Positions 20,138 to 29,100 of a stretch of 47,105 bases of DNA are shown here, in pieces. Positions within the stretch are counted from its first letter, which is position 1; every line of letters begins with the position of its first letter. The position numbers were made by a program, and so were the translations under genes. The stretch lies in assembly GCA_002724185.1 (NCBI GenBank), contig PBOB01000095.1:1-47105 (forward strand). The letters are read 5' to 3'. The DNA is from Acidiferrobacteraceae bacterium. Lineage in GTDB: Bacteria; Pseudomonadota; Gammaproteobacteria; Arenicellales; UBA868. A model generated the notes under the pieces. That model was not told the DNA's origin. It searched no databases and saw only the letters and a list, made by a program, of their open reading frames with translations.

Positions 20138-20766
20138 TTGAAATCAATTTGCTTCCATGGCGGGAGACTCGTCGTAGAGCGAAGCGTCAACGGCTTATAG
20201 CTTCGATATCCATATTTTGGGCAGTTTGTGTTTTTGTCATTGGCGGTCTGTGGTGGCTATCGAATAATTCGATTGATTTACAGATTGATCGGAACAGGTT
20301 TCTTGAGTCCAAAATTGGAATGTCTGAGTCAACGTTGCGGGAAATTGATGCGATTAAAGAGAAAAGGCGAGTGCTGCTCGAGTATATGCATGCAGTCCAT
20401 CAGCTCCAGATGAAAAGAAGTATGGTAGTGAAGTTTATGGACGAATTGGTCCGTTGCACGCCAATAGGTGTCTACCTGACGTTAGCAGAACAAATAGGAT
20501 CTACACTGCGCCTAGAAGGTTTTGCCGAATCTAACTCAAGAGTTGCTGAGCTAATGAGAAATCTTGATGATAGCCTTATTTTTGGTAGTTCCGATCTGGA
20601 CATTGTCGACGGAGGTCAAGTAGGTAAGGAGTCATTTGTCTATTTTGATGTTGTGGTCACTATAGAAATGTTGGATAGCGGCTCGTCCAACCTAAGTCAT
20701 GTTATCCATCCCAGTAACAATATTGTTGCCATTCGGCAGAACGTTATTAGGGACAGTAATTCCTAA
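20134..20766 (+). CDS. pilN: Type IV pilus assembly protein PilN
   Basis: PilN is a bitopic inner-membrane protein of the pilus alignment subcomplex. Starting at ATG 20134 (overlapping the pilM stop), the 210-residue product begins with the conserved INLLPWR motif at residues 4-10, the segment known to bind PilM. A basic stretch and a transmembrane helix at about 21-42 follow. The periplasmic part has a coiled-coil region and a ferredoxin-like C-terminal domain. Frames upstream of this ATG lie inside pilM and are not used. Confidence 0.93.
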   Translation: MIEINLLPWRETRRRAKRQRLIASISIFWAVCVFVIGGLWWLSNNSIDLQIDRNRFLESKIGMSESTLREIDAIKEKRRVLLEYMHAVHQLQMKRSMVVKFMDELVRCTPIGVYLTLAEQIGSTLRLEGFAESNSRVAELMRNLDDSLIFGSSDLDIVDGGQVGKESFVYFDVVVTIEMLDSGSSNLSHVIHPSNNIVAIRQNVIRDSNS

Positions 20767-20773
20767 GAATAAT

Positions 20774-21388
20774 ATGATGATAAATATCAATCGACTAAGA
20801 GATATTGATCTAAATCATCCGTCTTCATGGCCACCTGCGTTTACTATCGTAATCGCATTTGTTATCGGTGCTACGTTTCTTTATACGGGTTGGTATTTCG
20901 TTCTAAAGCCCCAGTTAGATACGCTTGGTACATATCAAGATTATGAGCAACAATTGCGTGATGCATTTCTGGAGGTATCGTCCACAGTTGGCCAACTGCC
21001 CGCTTATAAGAAACAAATTATGGAATTAGATCAACAGTGGAAGAGTGTGAGTGCGCAGCTACCAGATGAGGCAAAAATTGATGCGTTGTTAGAGGAAATA
21101 TCAGAGCTGGGCCAATCGCATGGTTTGGAGTTCATTAAATTTGATCCCCAGGAGGAGCGGGACCAGGTTTTTCTTGTTGTTACGCCAATTTATATTGAGC
21201 TGAGAGGGTCTTTTCACGAGCTAGCACAGTTTCTTGGAGATCTTGCTCGAATTGGTCGTATTGTAACGGTAAGTGATCTAGTGATCACCGCGGACATCAA
21301 TAATTCTAGTGATGTTTATAGGGTTGCGCCCCTTAATGCAACCGCAACAATTCTTGTTTATCGATATCTTTCAAGGGAGCAGAAATGA
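20774..21388 (+). CDS. pilO: Type IV pilus assembly protein PilO
   Basis: PilO pairs with PilN in the inner membrane and contacts PilP. The frame is open from 20699, but that part overlaps pilN. ATG 20774 (or ATG 20777 next to it) gives 204 residues with a short cytoplasmic tail, a membrane helix at about 21-43, a coiled-coil stretch, and the C-terminal FKFDP...PIYIELRGSFHELAQFL-like region typical of the family. The sequence FIKFDPQEE followed by an IELRGSFHELAQFLGDLA segment is diagnostic. It ends by overlapping pilP by four bases (ATGA). Confidence 0.92.
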   Translation: MMININRLRDIDLNHPSSWPPAFTIVIAFVIGATFLYTGWYFVLKPQLDTLGTYQDYEQQLRDAFLEVSSTVGQLPAYKKQIMELDQQWKSVSAQLPDEAKIDALLEEISELGQSHGLEFIKFDPQEERDQVFLVVTPIYIELRGSFHELAQFLGDLARIGRIVTVSDLVITADINNSSDVYRVAPLNATATILVYRYLSREQK

Positions 21389-21957
21389 CATCTGCTTTAT
21401 ATAATCCCCGCTGGCTGGGCGTCTTAACGAGAATTGTATTTATATGTGCGATTTTATTGTTGATGTCTTGCAATACCGATAGTAATTTTGGAGATTTAGA
21501 GCAGTTTGTTCGTGAAGGAAGCGATAGAGATATAGTCCCAATTGAAGATATATCCAAACCAATAAGTCCAGATGTCTTTCGATATAGCGCACAAGATATG
21601 CGTGACCCATTCGAGCCCCCCACAGATGCTGGCATAACAGAAAATAGTACATCAATCGATTCCACAGCTGTAATTGTCCAGCCGCCTAATTCTGGTCGAG
21701 AGCGGGAACGCCTTGAGGATTTCGCTTTGGACTCTCTAGAGATGGTCGGTACGATGGTCGCCAATAAGGTCGTATGGGCTGTGATAAAGGCGCCAGATGG
21801 TACTACGCATCGCGCCTCAATAGGTAACTTTCTTGGTTATAACGATGGAATTGTAATACATGTTGACCGGATTGACGGCTTGGTGGAGGTGCGTGAGATA
21901 ATCCAGGATTCTGGCGGCAACTGGCAGGAACGCGTTTCGACGTTAAGAATAAAATAG
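21385..21957 (+). CDS. pilP: Type IV pilus lipoprotein PilP
   Basis: PilP is an inner-membrane lipoprotein linking the PilNO dimer to the PilQ secretin. The 190-residue product has a lipobox ending LLMSC, with Cys29 as the predicted lipidated residue after a hydrophobic stretch. The RDPFEPP motif near residue 75 is the family's hallmark in the flexible linker. The C-terminal beta-sandwich domain (about 110-185) contains the LEMVGTM...WAVIKAPDGTTHR pattern expected of PilP. It overlaps pilO by four bases and pilQ follows after 32 bases. Confidence 0.93.
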   Translation: MTSALYNPRWLGVLTRIVFICAILLLMSCNTDSNFGDLEQFVREGSDRDIVPIEDISKPISPDVFRYSAQDMRDPFEPPTDAGITENSTSIDSTAVIVQPPNSGRERERLEDFALDSLEMVGTMVANKVVWAVIKAPDGTTHRASIGNFLGYNDGIVIHVDRIDGLVEVREIIQDSGGNWQERVSTLRIK

Positions 21958-21989
21958 GCCAAATTATCATTTCAAGACTGTATAGGTGC

Positions 21990-24185
21990 ATGAAAGACGA
22001 TAGGAAGCTAGACTTACGCTATCTAAACGGACAGAACTGTATAGTGAATCGAGCGCCAAAAATATTAATTGGTCTCATATTGAGTTTGTCCATCTGTGCT
22101 ATGCCCGTGCTGGGCGATGGCGTCATCACAGGTATTGGTCATAGATTGTTAGCAAGTGGCGAGGTAGAGATCCAAATAGATATGCCAAAAGGAGAGGTGC
22201 AGTCCCGCTATTTTCTTACCAGGGCCCCTCCCCGAATTGTCCTCGATTTTTTCGGTGTTTCTAACCAAATTCCTGATCGCATGATAAAAGTTAGTGAGGG
22301 GTCAGTTGATAGCATTACAACTATCGGATCAGAGGGAAGAACTCGTATCATAGTAAATTTAATAGATCAGTCTGTCTTTCGGTCCAGCGCTGAGGATCAG
22401 AAATTCCTACTAGTTGTTGGACCTACTGACCATAGTTCAGTTGCGGTAATTCCGGACGATATTTCTTCTGAAGAAGAGTTAGGAATCACGGACGGGAAGA
22501 GCGGTGTTGTTCTTGACGGCATCGATTTTCGTCGTAGGGGCGGCGGCGGAGAAATTACTTTCGAGCTTGATGATGTTATTTCTGAGATAGAAGTGCAGGA
22601 AAGCGCTAGCGAGCTTGTGATTATTATGCAAGGAGTTAATTCCGCATCTGGTTTACAGCGTAGCATCGATGTAACAGATTTTGCGACGCCAGTAAAATCT
22701 ATCGACGTTTTTCAGGTTGATGTCAATACTCATATAGTGTTATCAGTTGATGAGCAATATAGTCAGTCTTCTTATCAAGAGGGTACTTCGTTCATTTTGA
22801 GTGTTGTACCCAAACGCTTAGAACAGACGGAATCTAGAACTGATGAGTCTGGGTACTCAGGCTCACCTATCAGTTTAGACTTACAGAATGTCCCCGTACG
22901 TGGAGCTTTGCAAATTATCGCGCAGGAATCAGGCTTGAATTTTGTGATCAGTGATTCTGTGAACGGAAGCCTCAGCATGCGTTTAGCTGATGTTCCATGG
23001 GACCAAGTGCTCGATACTATTTTACAAACAAAGGGGTTGGTAAAGAGAAATCAGGGTAATGTTATATGGATAGCTCCAGCCGAAGAGGTTGCCCAAATGG
23101 AACGACTGGCCCTAGAGACCTCTCGCCAGGCAATAGAGCTTAAGCCGTTGGTATCAGAGTTAGTTCAGATTAATTATGCGAAAGCTAGTGACATTGGCAA
23201 TATCCTGCGCTCTGTTCGAGCAGTGAATCCGGGCATGCAGCAATCTGTTTTTGGTAGCGTTTCGCTTGGAGAGGTTCCAACCGAAGAGAATAGACTTTTG
23301 TCTGAGCGTGGAAGTGTGACAGTTGATGATCGTACCAACTCACTACTAATCCAAGATACGGCAGAGAAGATAGGTGAAATAAGAAAGCTAATCGGGCAGC
23401 TTGATAGACCAGTTAAGCAAGTAATGATTGAGACTCGTATAGTGGAGGCAAATGACGAATTTAGTCGCAACATAGGAGCGAGACTGGGGTTATCTGGTAT
23501 TACCAACACACCATTGGGCAGTTTAATAGGGTCTGGTTCTATTGAAAATACTGGAGCTATTAGAGGTGACGGAATATCGGCATCAGGTGACGGATCGTTA
23601 GGTGTTGACCTGCCAGCCACTAGTATCCGTGGTAATGCGCCGGGTTCTTATGCTTTTACGTTAGCAAATGGACTTGGTTCGTTGATAGATCTTGAGCTTT
23701 CTGCTTTAGAGGCAGAAGGGGATGGCAAAATAATTGCTAATCCGAGATTGTTAACTGCTGATAAACAAGAAGCTCACATAGAACAAGGACAGGAAAGAAT
23801 TTTCACAACCAGCACTATGGGTGAAGGTAGTGTAATAACAAAAAAGGCAGTTTTGGGATTAACCGTTACTCCCCAGATAACGCCAGATGATCGGCTTATA
23901 CTTGATGTATTTGTTACCAAAGATTCATTTGTGTCAGCTACGGAAGAAAATATTAATACCTTGCAGATTCGCACTCAAGTGCTTCTTAATAATGGTGAAA
24001 CCGTGGTTATTGGGGGTATCTACGAACAGCAAATTGGCAAAAGCACCACCAAAATACCGGTTTTGGGTGATTTACCTGTATTAGGTTTATTATTTAGGAA
24101 GACAGGTACGATCGATAAAAGAACTGAGCTGCTAGTCTTTTTGACACCTAGGATAATCAATCCATCGCCATCGTCATCGGAGTAG
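21990..24185 (+). CDS. pilQ: Type IV pilus outer-membrane secretin PilQ
   Basis: PilQ forms the outer-membrane ring through which type IV pili pass. The 731-residue precursor has an N-terminal signal at about 22-42. Two AMIN (peptidoglycan-binding) regions follow at roughly 45-135 and 170-280. The STN/N0 domain (ISLDLQNVPVRGALQIIA) lies near 295-360, then an N1/NolW domain with two-fold VTVDDRTNSLLIQD, and the secretin core to about residue 725. The core ends with PVLGDLPVLGLLFR and TELLVFLTPRII, characteristic of secretins. The downstream genes aroK and aroB continue on the same strand, as in Pseudomonas. Confidence 0.97.
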   Translation: MKDDRKLDLRYLNGQNCIVNRAPKILIGLILSLSICAMPVLGDGVITGIGHRLLASGEVEIQIDMPKGEVQSRYFLTRAPPRIVLDFFGVSNQIPDRMIKVSEGSVDSITTIGSEGRTRIIVNLIDQSVFRSSAEDQKFLLVVGPTDHSSVAVIPDDISSEEELGITDGKSGVVLDGIDFRRRGGGGEITFELDDVISEIEVQESASELVIIMQGVNSASGLQRSIDVTDFATPVKSIDVFQVDVNTHIVLSVDEQYSQSSYQEGTSFILSVVPKRLEQTESRTDESGYSGSPISLDLQNVPVRGALQIIAQESGLNFVISDSVNGSLSMRLADVPWDQVLDTILQTKGLVKRNQGNVIWIAPAEEVAQMERLALETSRQAIELKPLVSELVQINYAKASDIGNILRSVRAVNPGMQQSVFGSVSLGEVPTEENRLLSERGSVTVDDRTNSLLIQDTAEKIGEIRKLIGQLDRPVKQVMIETRIVEANDEFSRNIGARLGLSGITNTPLGSLIGSGSIENTGAIRGDGISASGDGSLGVDLPATSIRGNAPGSYAFTLANGLGSLIDLELSALEAEGDGKIIANPRLLTADKQEAHIEQGQERIFTTSTMGEGSVITKKAVLGLTVTPQITPDDRLILDVFVTKDSFVSATEENINTLQIRTQVLLNNGETVVIGGIYEQQIGKSTTKIPVLGDLPVLGLLFRKTGTIDKRTELLVFLTPRIINPSPSSSE

Positions 24186-24240
24186 ATTAGCCATGCTTAT
24201 CTTGTTTGTTTCGCGTTAGCATTCAGAGGCCAGTTTTATT

Positions 24241-24768
24241 GTGACTAGTTCTAGCAATGTTTACCTTGTTGGTCCAATGGGTGTCGGAAAAACCACTATT
24301 GGTAGGACGCTGGCGATAGAGCTTGCGCTTGAATTTATAGACTCCGATCAAGAAATAGAGAATCGTACAGGCGTTTCTATTACGACTATTTTTGATATTG
24401 AGGGAGATGAAGGGTTTAGGTTGCGTGAAATGAATGTGATAGGCGAGCTCGCAAAAAGAAGAGGTATATTGTTGGCAACAGGTGGTGGAGCCATATTGAG
24501 TTCAACAAATCGCAAGATACTTAGGAATACTGGTCTAGTAGTATATCTACATGCTACCGTGGAGATGCAATTGGAGCGGACGCGTAATAGTCGTAATAGA
24601 CCGCTACTTAATAATGGTGATCGGAAGCATGTAATTCAAAAGCTCATGAAACAACGCGAACCACTCTACCGCCAGGAGGCAGATATTATTTATTATACAG
24701 ATAGTCGGTCACCACATACCGCCGCAAAGCAAATTGCAGAGGAAATACGAGAAAAATGGCAGTCTTAA
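24241..24768 (+). CDS. aroK: Shikimate kinase
   Basis: This enzyme phosphorylates shikimate with ATP in the pathway to chorismate. The 175-residue protein begins at GTG 24241, with an AGAGG about eleven bases upstream; no alternative start precedes the P-loop. The Walker A is GPMGVGKTT at 11-19. The shikimate-binding pieces DSDQEIE and RLREMNV are present, and the LATGGGAIL loop is intact. The adenine and lid-region arginines lie in RTRNSRNRPLL. It overlaps aroB by 13 bases, so the two steps of the pathway are translated together. Confidence 0.96.
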   Translation: MTSSSNVYLVGPMGVGKTTIGRTLAIELALEFIDSDQEIENRTGVSITTIFDIEGDEGFRLREMNVIGELAKRRGILLATGGGAILSSTNRKILRNTGLVVYLHATVEMQLERTRNSRNRPLLNNGDRKHVIQKLMKQREPLYRQEADIIYYTDSRSPHTAAKQIAEEIREKWQS

Positions 24769-25829
24769 ATGTCGACTTGGCCGATCGGAGTTATCCAATT
24801 TATATTGATGGTGGATTGTTACGAAATGAGGCATTAATTCGAGAGCATATTGTAGGTTCTGAAGTAATGGTCATTACTGATGAAGTAGTTGCCCCATTGT
24901 ACTTAGACAATTTACTTTCGATACTCGGAGGTCTACGAGTACAGAACAAAATCTTGCCTATTGGAGAAGAAGTTAAGTGTATGGAAACAGTGAGCATGCT
25001 ATTTGACGGCATGCTTGACGCTCGCTGCAGTCGATATGTGACCGTTATTGCACTAGGTGGAGGCGTTGTAGGTGATATAGCTGGATTCGTAGCTGCTTGT
25101 TATCAAAGAGGTGTGCCTTTCTTGCAGATTCCCACGACTTTGCTATCCCAGGTAGACTCATCTGTTGGTGGGAAAACTGGAGTTAATCATCCATTAGGAA
25201 AGAATATGATCGGCGCTTTCTATCAACCGCGTTGTGTAATTGCTGATCTAGATACTCTTCAAACACTGGAATCGCGCCAAGTTTCAGCGGGCATTGCAGA
25301 AATAGTTAAGTATGGATTGATTAGAGACGCTGGATTTTTTTCTTGGTTATCTGAGAATATTGATGGATTATTGGCGTGTGATCAAGCGTGTCTTGAACAT
25401 GCGATAACAGTTTCATGCAAAATAAAGAGCGAGCTTGTTTCGCTTGATGAGCGCGAAACAAGCAGCCGAGTGTTATTGAATTTGGGTCATACTTTTGGAC
25501 ATGCAATCGAAACTGAATTAGGTTTCGATGAGTGGCTGCATGGAGAGGCTATTGCTGCAGGTATGGTGTTAGCATCTAAGATGTCAGAAAGATTAGGATG
25601 GTTGTGTTCAAACGATGTAGCAGCTATATGCGATCTTCTGGCGAGAGCAAAGCTTCCACTGCGTGCTCCATCTGGGATGACTGCCAATGATTTTCTTCGT
25701 CATATGTCTCGAGATAAAAAAGTTTCAGATGATCGGATTCGTCTCGTTTTGCTTAAATCAATTGGCAGTGCAGAATTGATATCTGACTACCCAGACCACA
25801 TCCTAACTGAAATACTTAATGAGCTTTGA
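24756..25829 (+). CDS. aroB: 3-dehydroquinate synthase
   Basis: AroB converts DAHP to 3-dehydroquinate using NAD and a divalent metal, the second step of the shikimate pathway. The 357-residue sequence carries the NAD-binding ALGGGVVGDIAGF motif near residue 95, the QIPTTLLSQVDSSVGGKTGVNH segment (positions about 126-147), and the metal-ligand histidines in LNLGHTFGHAIE. A purine-rich GAGGAAA lies upstream of the ATG inside aroK. In Pseudomonas a damX gene follows aroB; here the next gene is gltB after a 295-base gap. Confidence 0.97.
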   Translation: MAVLNVDLADRSYPIYIDGGLLRNEALIREHIVGSEVMVITDEVVAPLYLDNLLSILGGLRVQNKILPIGEEVKCMETVSMLFDGMLDARCSRYVTVIALGGGVVGDIAGFVAACYQRGVPFLQIPTTLLSQVDSSVGGKTGVNHPLGKNMIGAFYQPRCVIADLDTLQTLESRQVSAGIAEIVKYGLIRDAGFFSWLSENIDGLLACDQACLEHAITVSCKIKSELVSLDERETSSRVLLNLGHTFGHAIETELGFDEWLHGEAIAAGMVLASKMSERLGWLCSNDVAAICDLLARAKLPLRAPSGMTANDFLRHMSRDKKVSDDRIRLVLLKSIGSAELISDYPDHILTEILNEL

Positions 25830-25911
25830 GTCTGCGTGGAGTTATTGCTAAAGGAAGAAGTACTGCCTATTGTCTTTGTGCTTGTCGTCATCCTTTAGAA
25901 CTGTTAGCTGG

Positions 25912-25969
25912 TTGAATCTAGTTGACATTTATCGCTATACTTTGCACCGTCGAGATTCTTGGGTGCAAA
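25912..25969 (+). promoter_or_regulatory. Candidate gltB promoter with overlapping inverted repeat
   Basis: A sigma-70-like pair is visible: TTGAAT at 25912-25917 and TATACT at 25936-25941, 18 bases apart. A perfect 8-base inverted repeat, TTTGCACC at 25941-25948 and GGTGCAAA at 25962-25969, starts at the last base of the -10 box. The arm centres are 21 bases apart, close to two DNA turns, which suits a dimeric repressor site. No T-run follows, so it does not look like a terminator. A second TTGACA at 25922-25927 lies inside the spacer. The rest of the 295-base aroB-gltB gap holds no recognisable gene. Confidence 0.45.
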
Positions 25970-26124
25970 CTAACCTCCGCTTTTCAATAAATTTAGTAAA
26001 TTCATTTTTCAGTGATAGTTTGGTACGGCCACGGACTGTCGAGCTTCAATGGGCATATTTAACAAAAAATAGTTGATCCCGTACAGGTGATGCTTTTAAA
26101 GAATACACGATTGCAGGTATAAGA

Positions 26125-29100
26125 ATGATGCAAGTTAGGCCTGGAAAAATTGGACTCTATGATCCTTCTTTTGAGCATGAAAGTTGCGGAGTAGGTTTTG
26201 TTGCTCATATCGGGGGTGAGCATAGCCATTCAATTATTGAGGACGCCCAGGAGATCCTGCTTCGAATGGACCACCGAGGAGCTGTCGGTGCTGAATCTAA
26301 TACTGGTGATGGCTCTGGGATTCTGACTGCCTTGCCGCATGAATTTTTCGAGCGTGTTGCACATGATGAATTGAACGCACAGTTGCCAGCTCGAGATAGA
26401 TATGGAGCTGGATTAGTATTTTTACCACATGATCATCAGGAGCGAAAAAAGTGTAAAGATGTGATGAATAATCTCGTCTCTGAGCAGGGTCAGAGATTAA
26501 TTGGTTGGCGGAGGGTGCCGGTTCTAGCTGAAGAATCGGAACTAGGTGAAACTGCGAGAGCATCTGAGCCATATATGGAACATGTATTGATTGCAGCTTC
26601 AGATAGTACGAGCAAGGATGAATTTGAACGTTGTCTTTATATGATAAGAAAAAAATCGAGCCACTACTTGCAGAATGGGCACGTTGGTAATCAAAGTGGT
26701 ATGTTTTATATCTGTTCGTTGTCCAATTCGATCCTAGTATATAAAGGAATGTTGCGGACATCGCAACTGGCGACATATTTCCCCGACCTTTGCGATACTG
26801 ACTACATTAGTAATCTTGCGATGGTCCATTCTCGGTTTTCAACAAATACTTTTCCCAGTTGGGATCGAGCCCAACCACAGCGCCTTATGGCACATAATGG
26901 TGAGATCAATACCTTGCGTGGAAACCTCAACTGGATGCGCGCTCGTGAGGGTGTGATGGACAGTGAGCTATTTGGACAAGAATTAAAGGAGATTTTTCCT
27001 ATCATTGAGCCAGATTGCTCCGATTCAGGTAGTTTTGATAATGTGTTGGAATTTCTATTGATGTCGGGAAGGGAGTTACCAGAAGCAATGATGATGATGG
27101 TGCCTGAAGCATGGCAAAAACACAGGTATATGGAAGATTCGAAACGGTCGTTTTACGAGTATCACTCTACATTAATGGAGCCATGGGATGGGCCGGCATC
27201 AATTGCGTTTACCGATGGGAGATATGTTGGCGCAATTCTCGATCGAAATGGTCTACGACCAAGTCGGTATTACCTAACAGTTGATGATCGTGTGATTATG
27301 GCGAGTGAGGTTGGTGTTTTGCCAGTTCCCCCAAATAAGGTTCGAGAGAAGGGTCGCCTCCAGCCAGGCCGAATGTTTTTGGTAGATCTTCTTAATAAGA
27401 GATTAGTTCCAGATGCAGAAGTGAAAGAGAAGCAAGCACGTGCAAAACCCTATACAGACTGGCTGCGTAAACAGCGGATTAAATTATCTAATTTGCCGGT
27501 CGATGAAGAAAATATCAGAGGGCTGAATGCAGATACGCTTTTGTCACGTTTGCATGCTTTTGGCTATACGCAAGAAACGCTTCAGTTTATGTTAATTCCT
27601 TTAGTAAATGAAGCTCGTGACCCCATAGGATCTATGGGCAATGACGCGCCCCTCAGTTTTTTAACCAACAAACCACGCTTAGTATATGACTATTTTAAGC
27701 AGTTATTTGCTCAAGTGACAAATCCTGCAATCGATCCTATTCGGGAAGACATAGTTATGTCGCTCTCATGTTATGTCGGGCCCGAAGGAAACCTATTGCA
27801 ACCTATCGAAACGACATGCCATCGTTTGTTGGTGGATAATCCGATTTTGACTAATCGACAGCTTCGCGCAATACAAGTCATTCAAGTTGGAGAATGGCAA
27901 GCCAAAACTATTGATGTAACTTTTGATTACGGTTTGGGAATTTCTGGTATGCGAGAGAGCATAGAGAGGGCGTGTACTGAGGCAGAGTCAGCTGTTGATT
28001 TGGGCTATAGCTTAGTAGTTTTAAGTGATCGCGGCGTTAGTAGAAAGACACCCGGGGTCAGTATGCTGCTGGTTGGTAGCGCGGTGCATCAACATCTGGT
28101 GCGTAGCGCCAAACGTAGCCGAATTGGGTTGGTCGTCGAGACTGGTGAGGCAAGCGAAGTCCATCATCACTGCTTATTATTAGGGTATGGCATCGATGCA
28201 ATTAATCCATATCTCGCTTATGAAGCACTGTGGCAAGCGCGAAGAGATTCTAAGCTGTTAGATTCTCTAGATAGTGACGAGGTAGTTGTAGAGGCATATC
28301 GACTTGCTGTCTCAAAGGGTATTATGAAAGTCATGGCAAAGATGGGTATATCCACATTGCAGTCCTATAAAGGTGCACAAATATTTGAGGCTGTTGGTCT
28401 GAGCAGTGAAGTGATTGATCTATGTTTTACCCATACATCAAGCCGTATTGAGGGTATTGGATTTGAGGCCATTGCATCAGATATTCTTGATCGGCATCGT
28501 GCTGCATTTTTCGAGGACAGCTTTAATCAGCGGGGTAATTTGCCGAACCCAGGGGAATATCATTGGAGGCCGGGAGGGCATAAGCACGCATGGAATCCAA
28601 CGACTATATCGAATGTACAGAAAGCGGCTATACATAATGATATATCTGCCTACCAAGTATTTGCCGATCAAGTGAATTGTGAATCTAGCAACAGACTTAC
28701 ATTGCGTGGGTTAATGGACTTTGACTTTGATGGAGTAGATGCGATTCCTATTGAGCATGTGGAATCTTCAGCAACAATTGTTAGACGGTTCTGCACTGGC
28801 GCTATGAGTTTTGGTTCTATTTCGCCAGAGGCACATGAAACATTAGCTGTAGCGATGAATCGTGTAGGAGGACGGAGTAATACTGGCGAGGGAGGTGAAG
28901 ACCCAGATCGTTTCGAGACACAGACTAATGGCGACTCCAGGCGCTCAGCAATCAAACAAGTTGCTTCTGGGCGATTTGGTGTTACAGCATGGTATCTAAC
29001 CAATGCCGACGAAATTCAGATCAAGGTCGCTCAAGGAGCTAAACCTGGAGAAGGTGGTGAGTTACCAGGCATTAAAGTCGATGAGCAAATCGCTCGTATT

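Noticed and set aside
25870-26076. 68-codon frame between aroB and gltB
   Set aside because: It runs through the candidate promoter and inverted repeat and has no protein-like features; it does not resemble damX.
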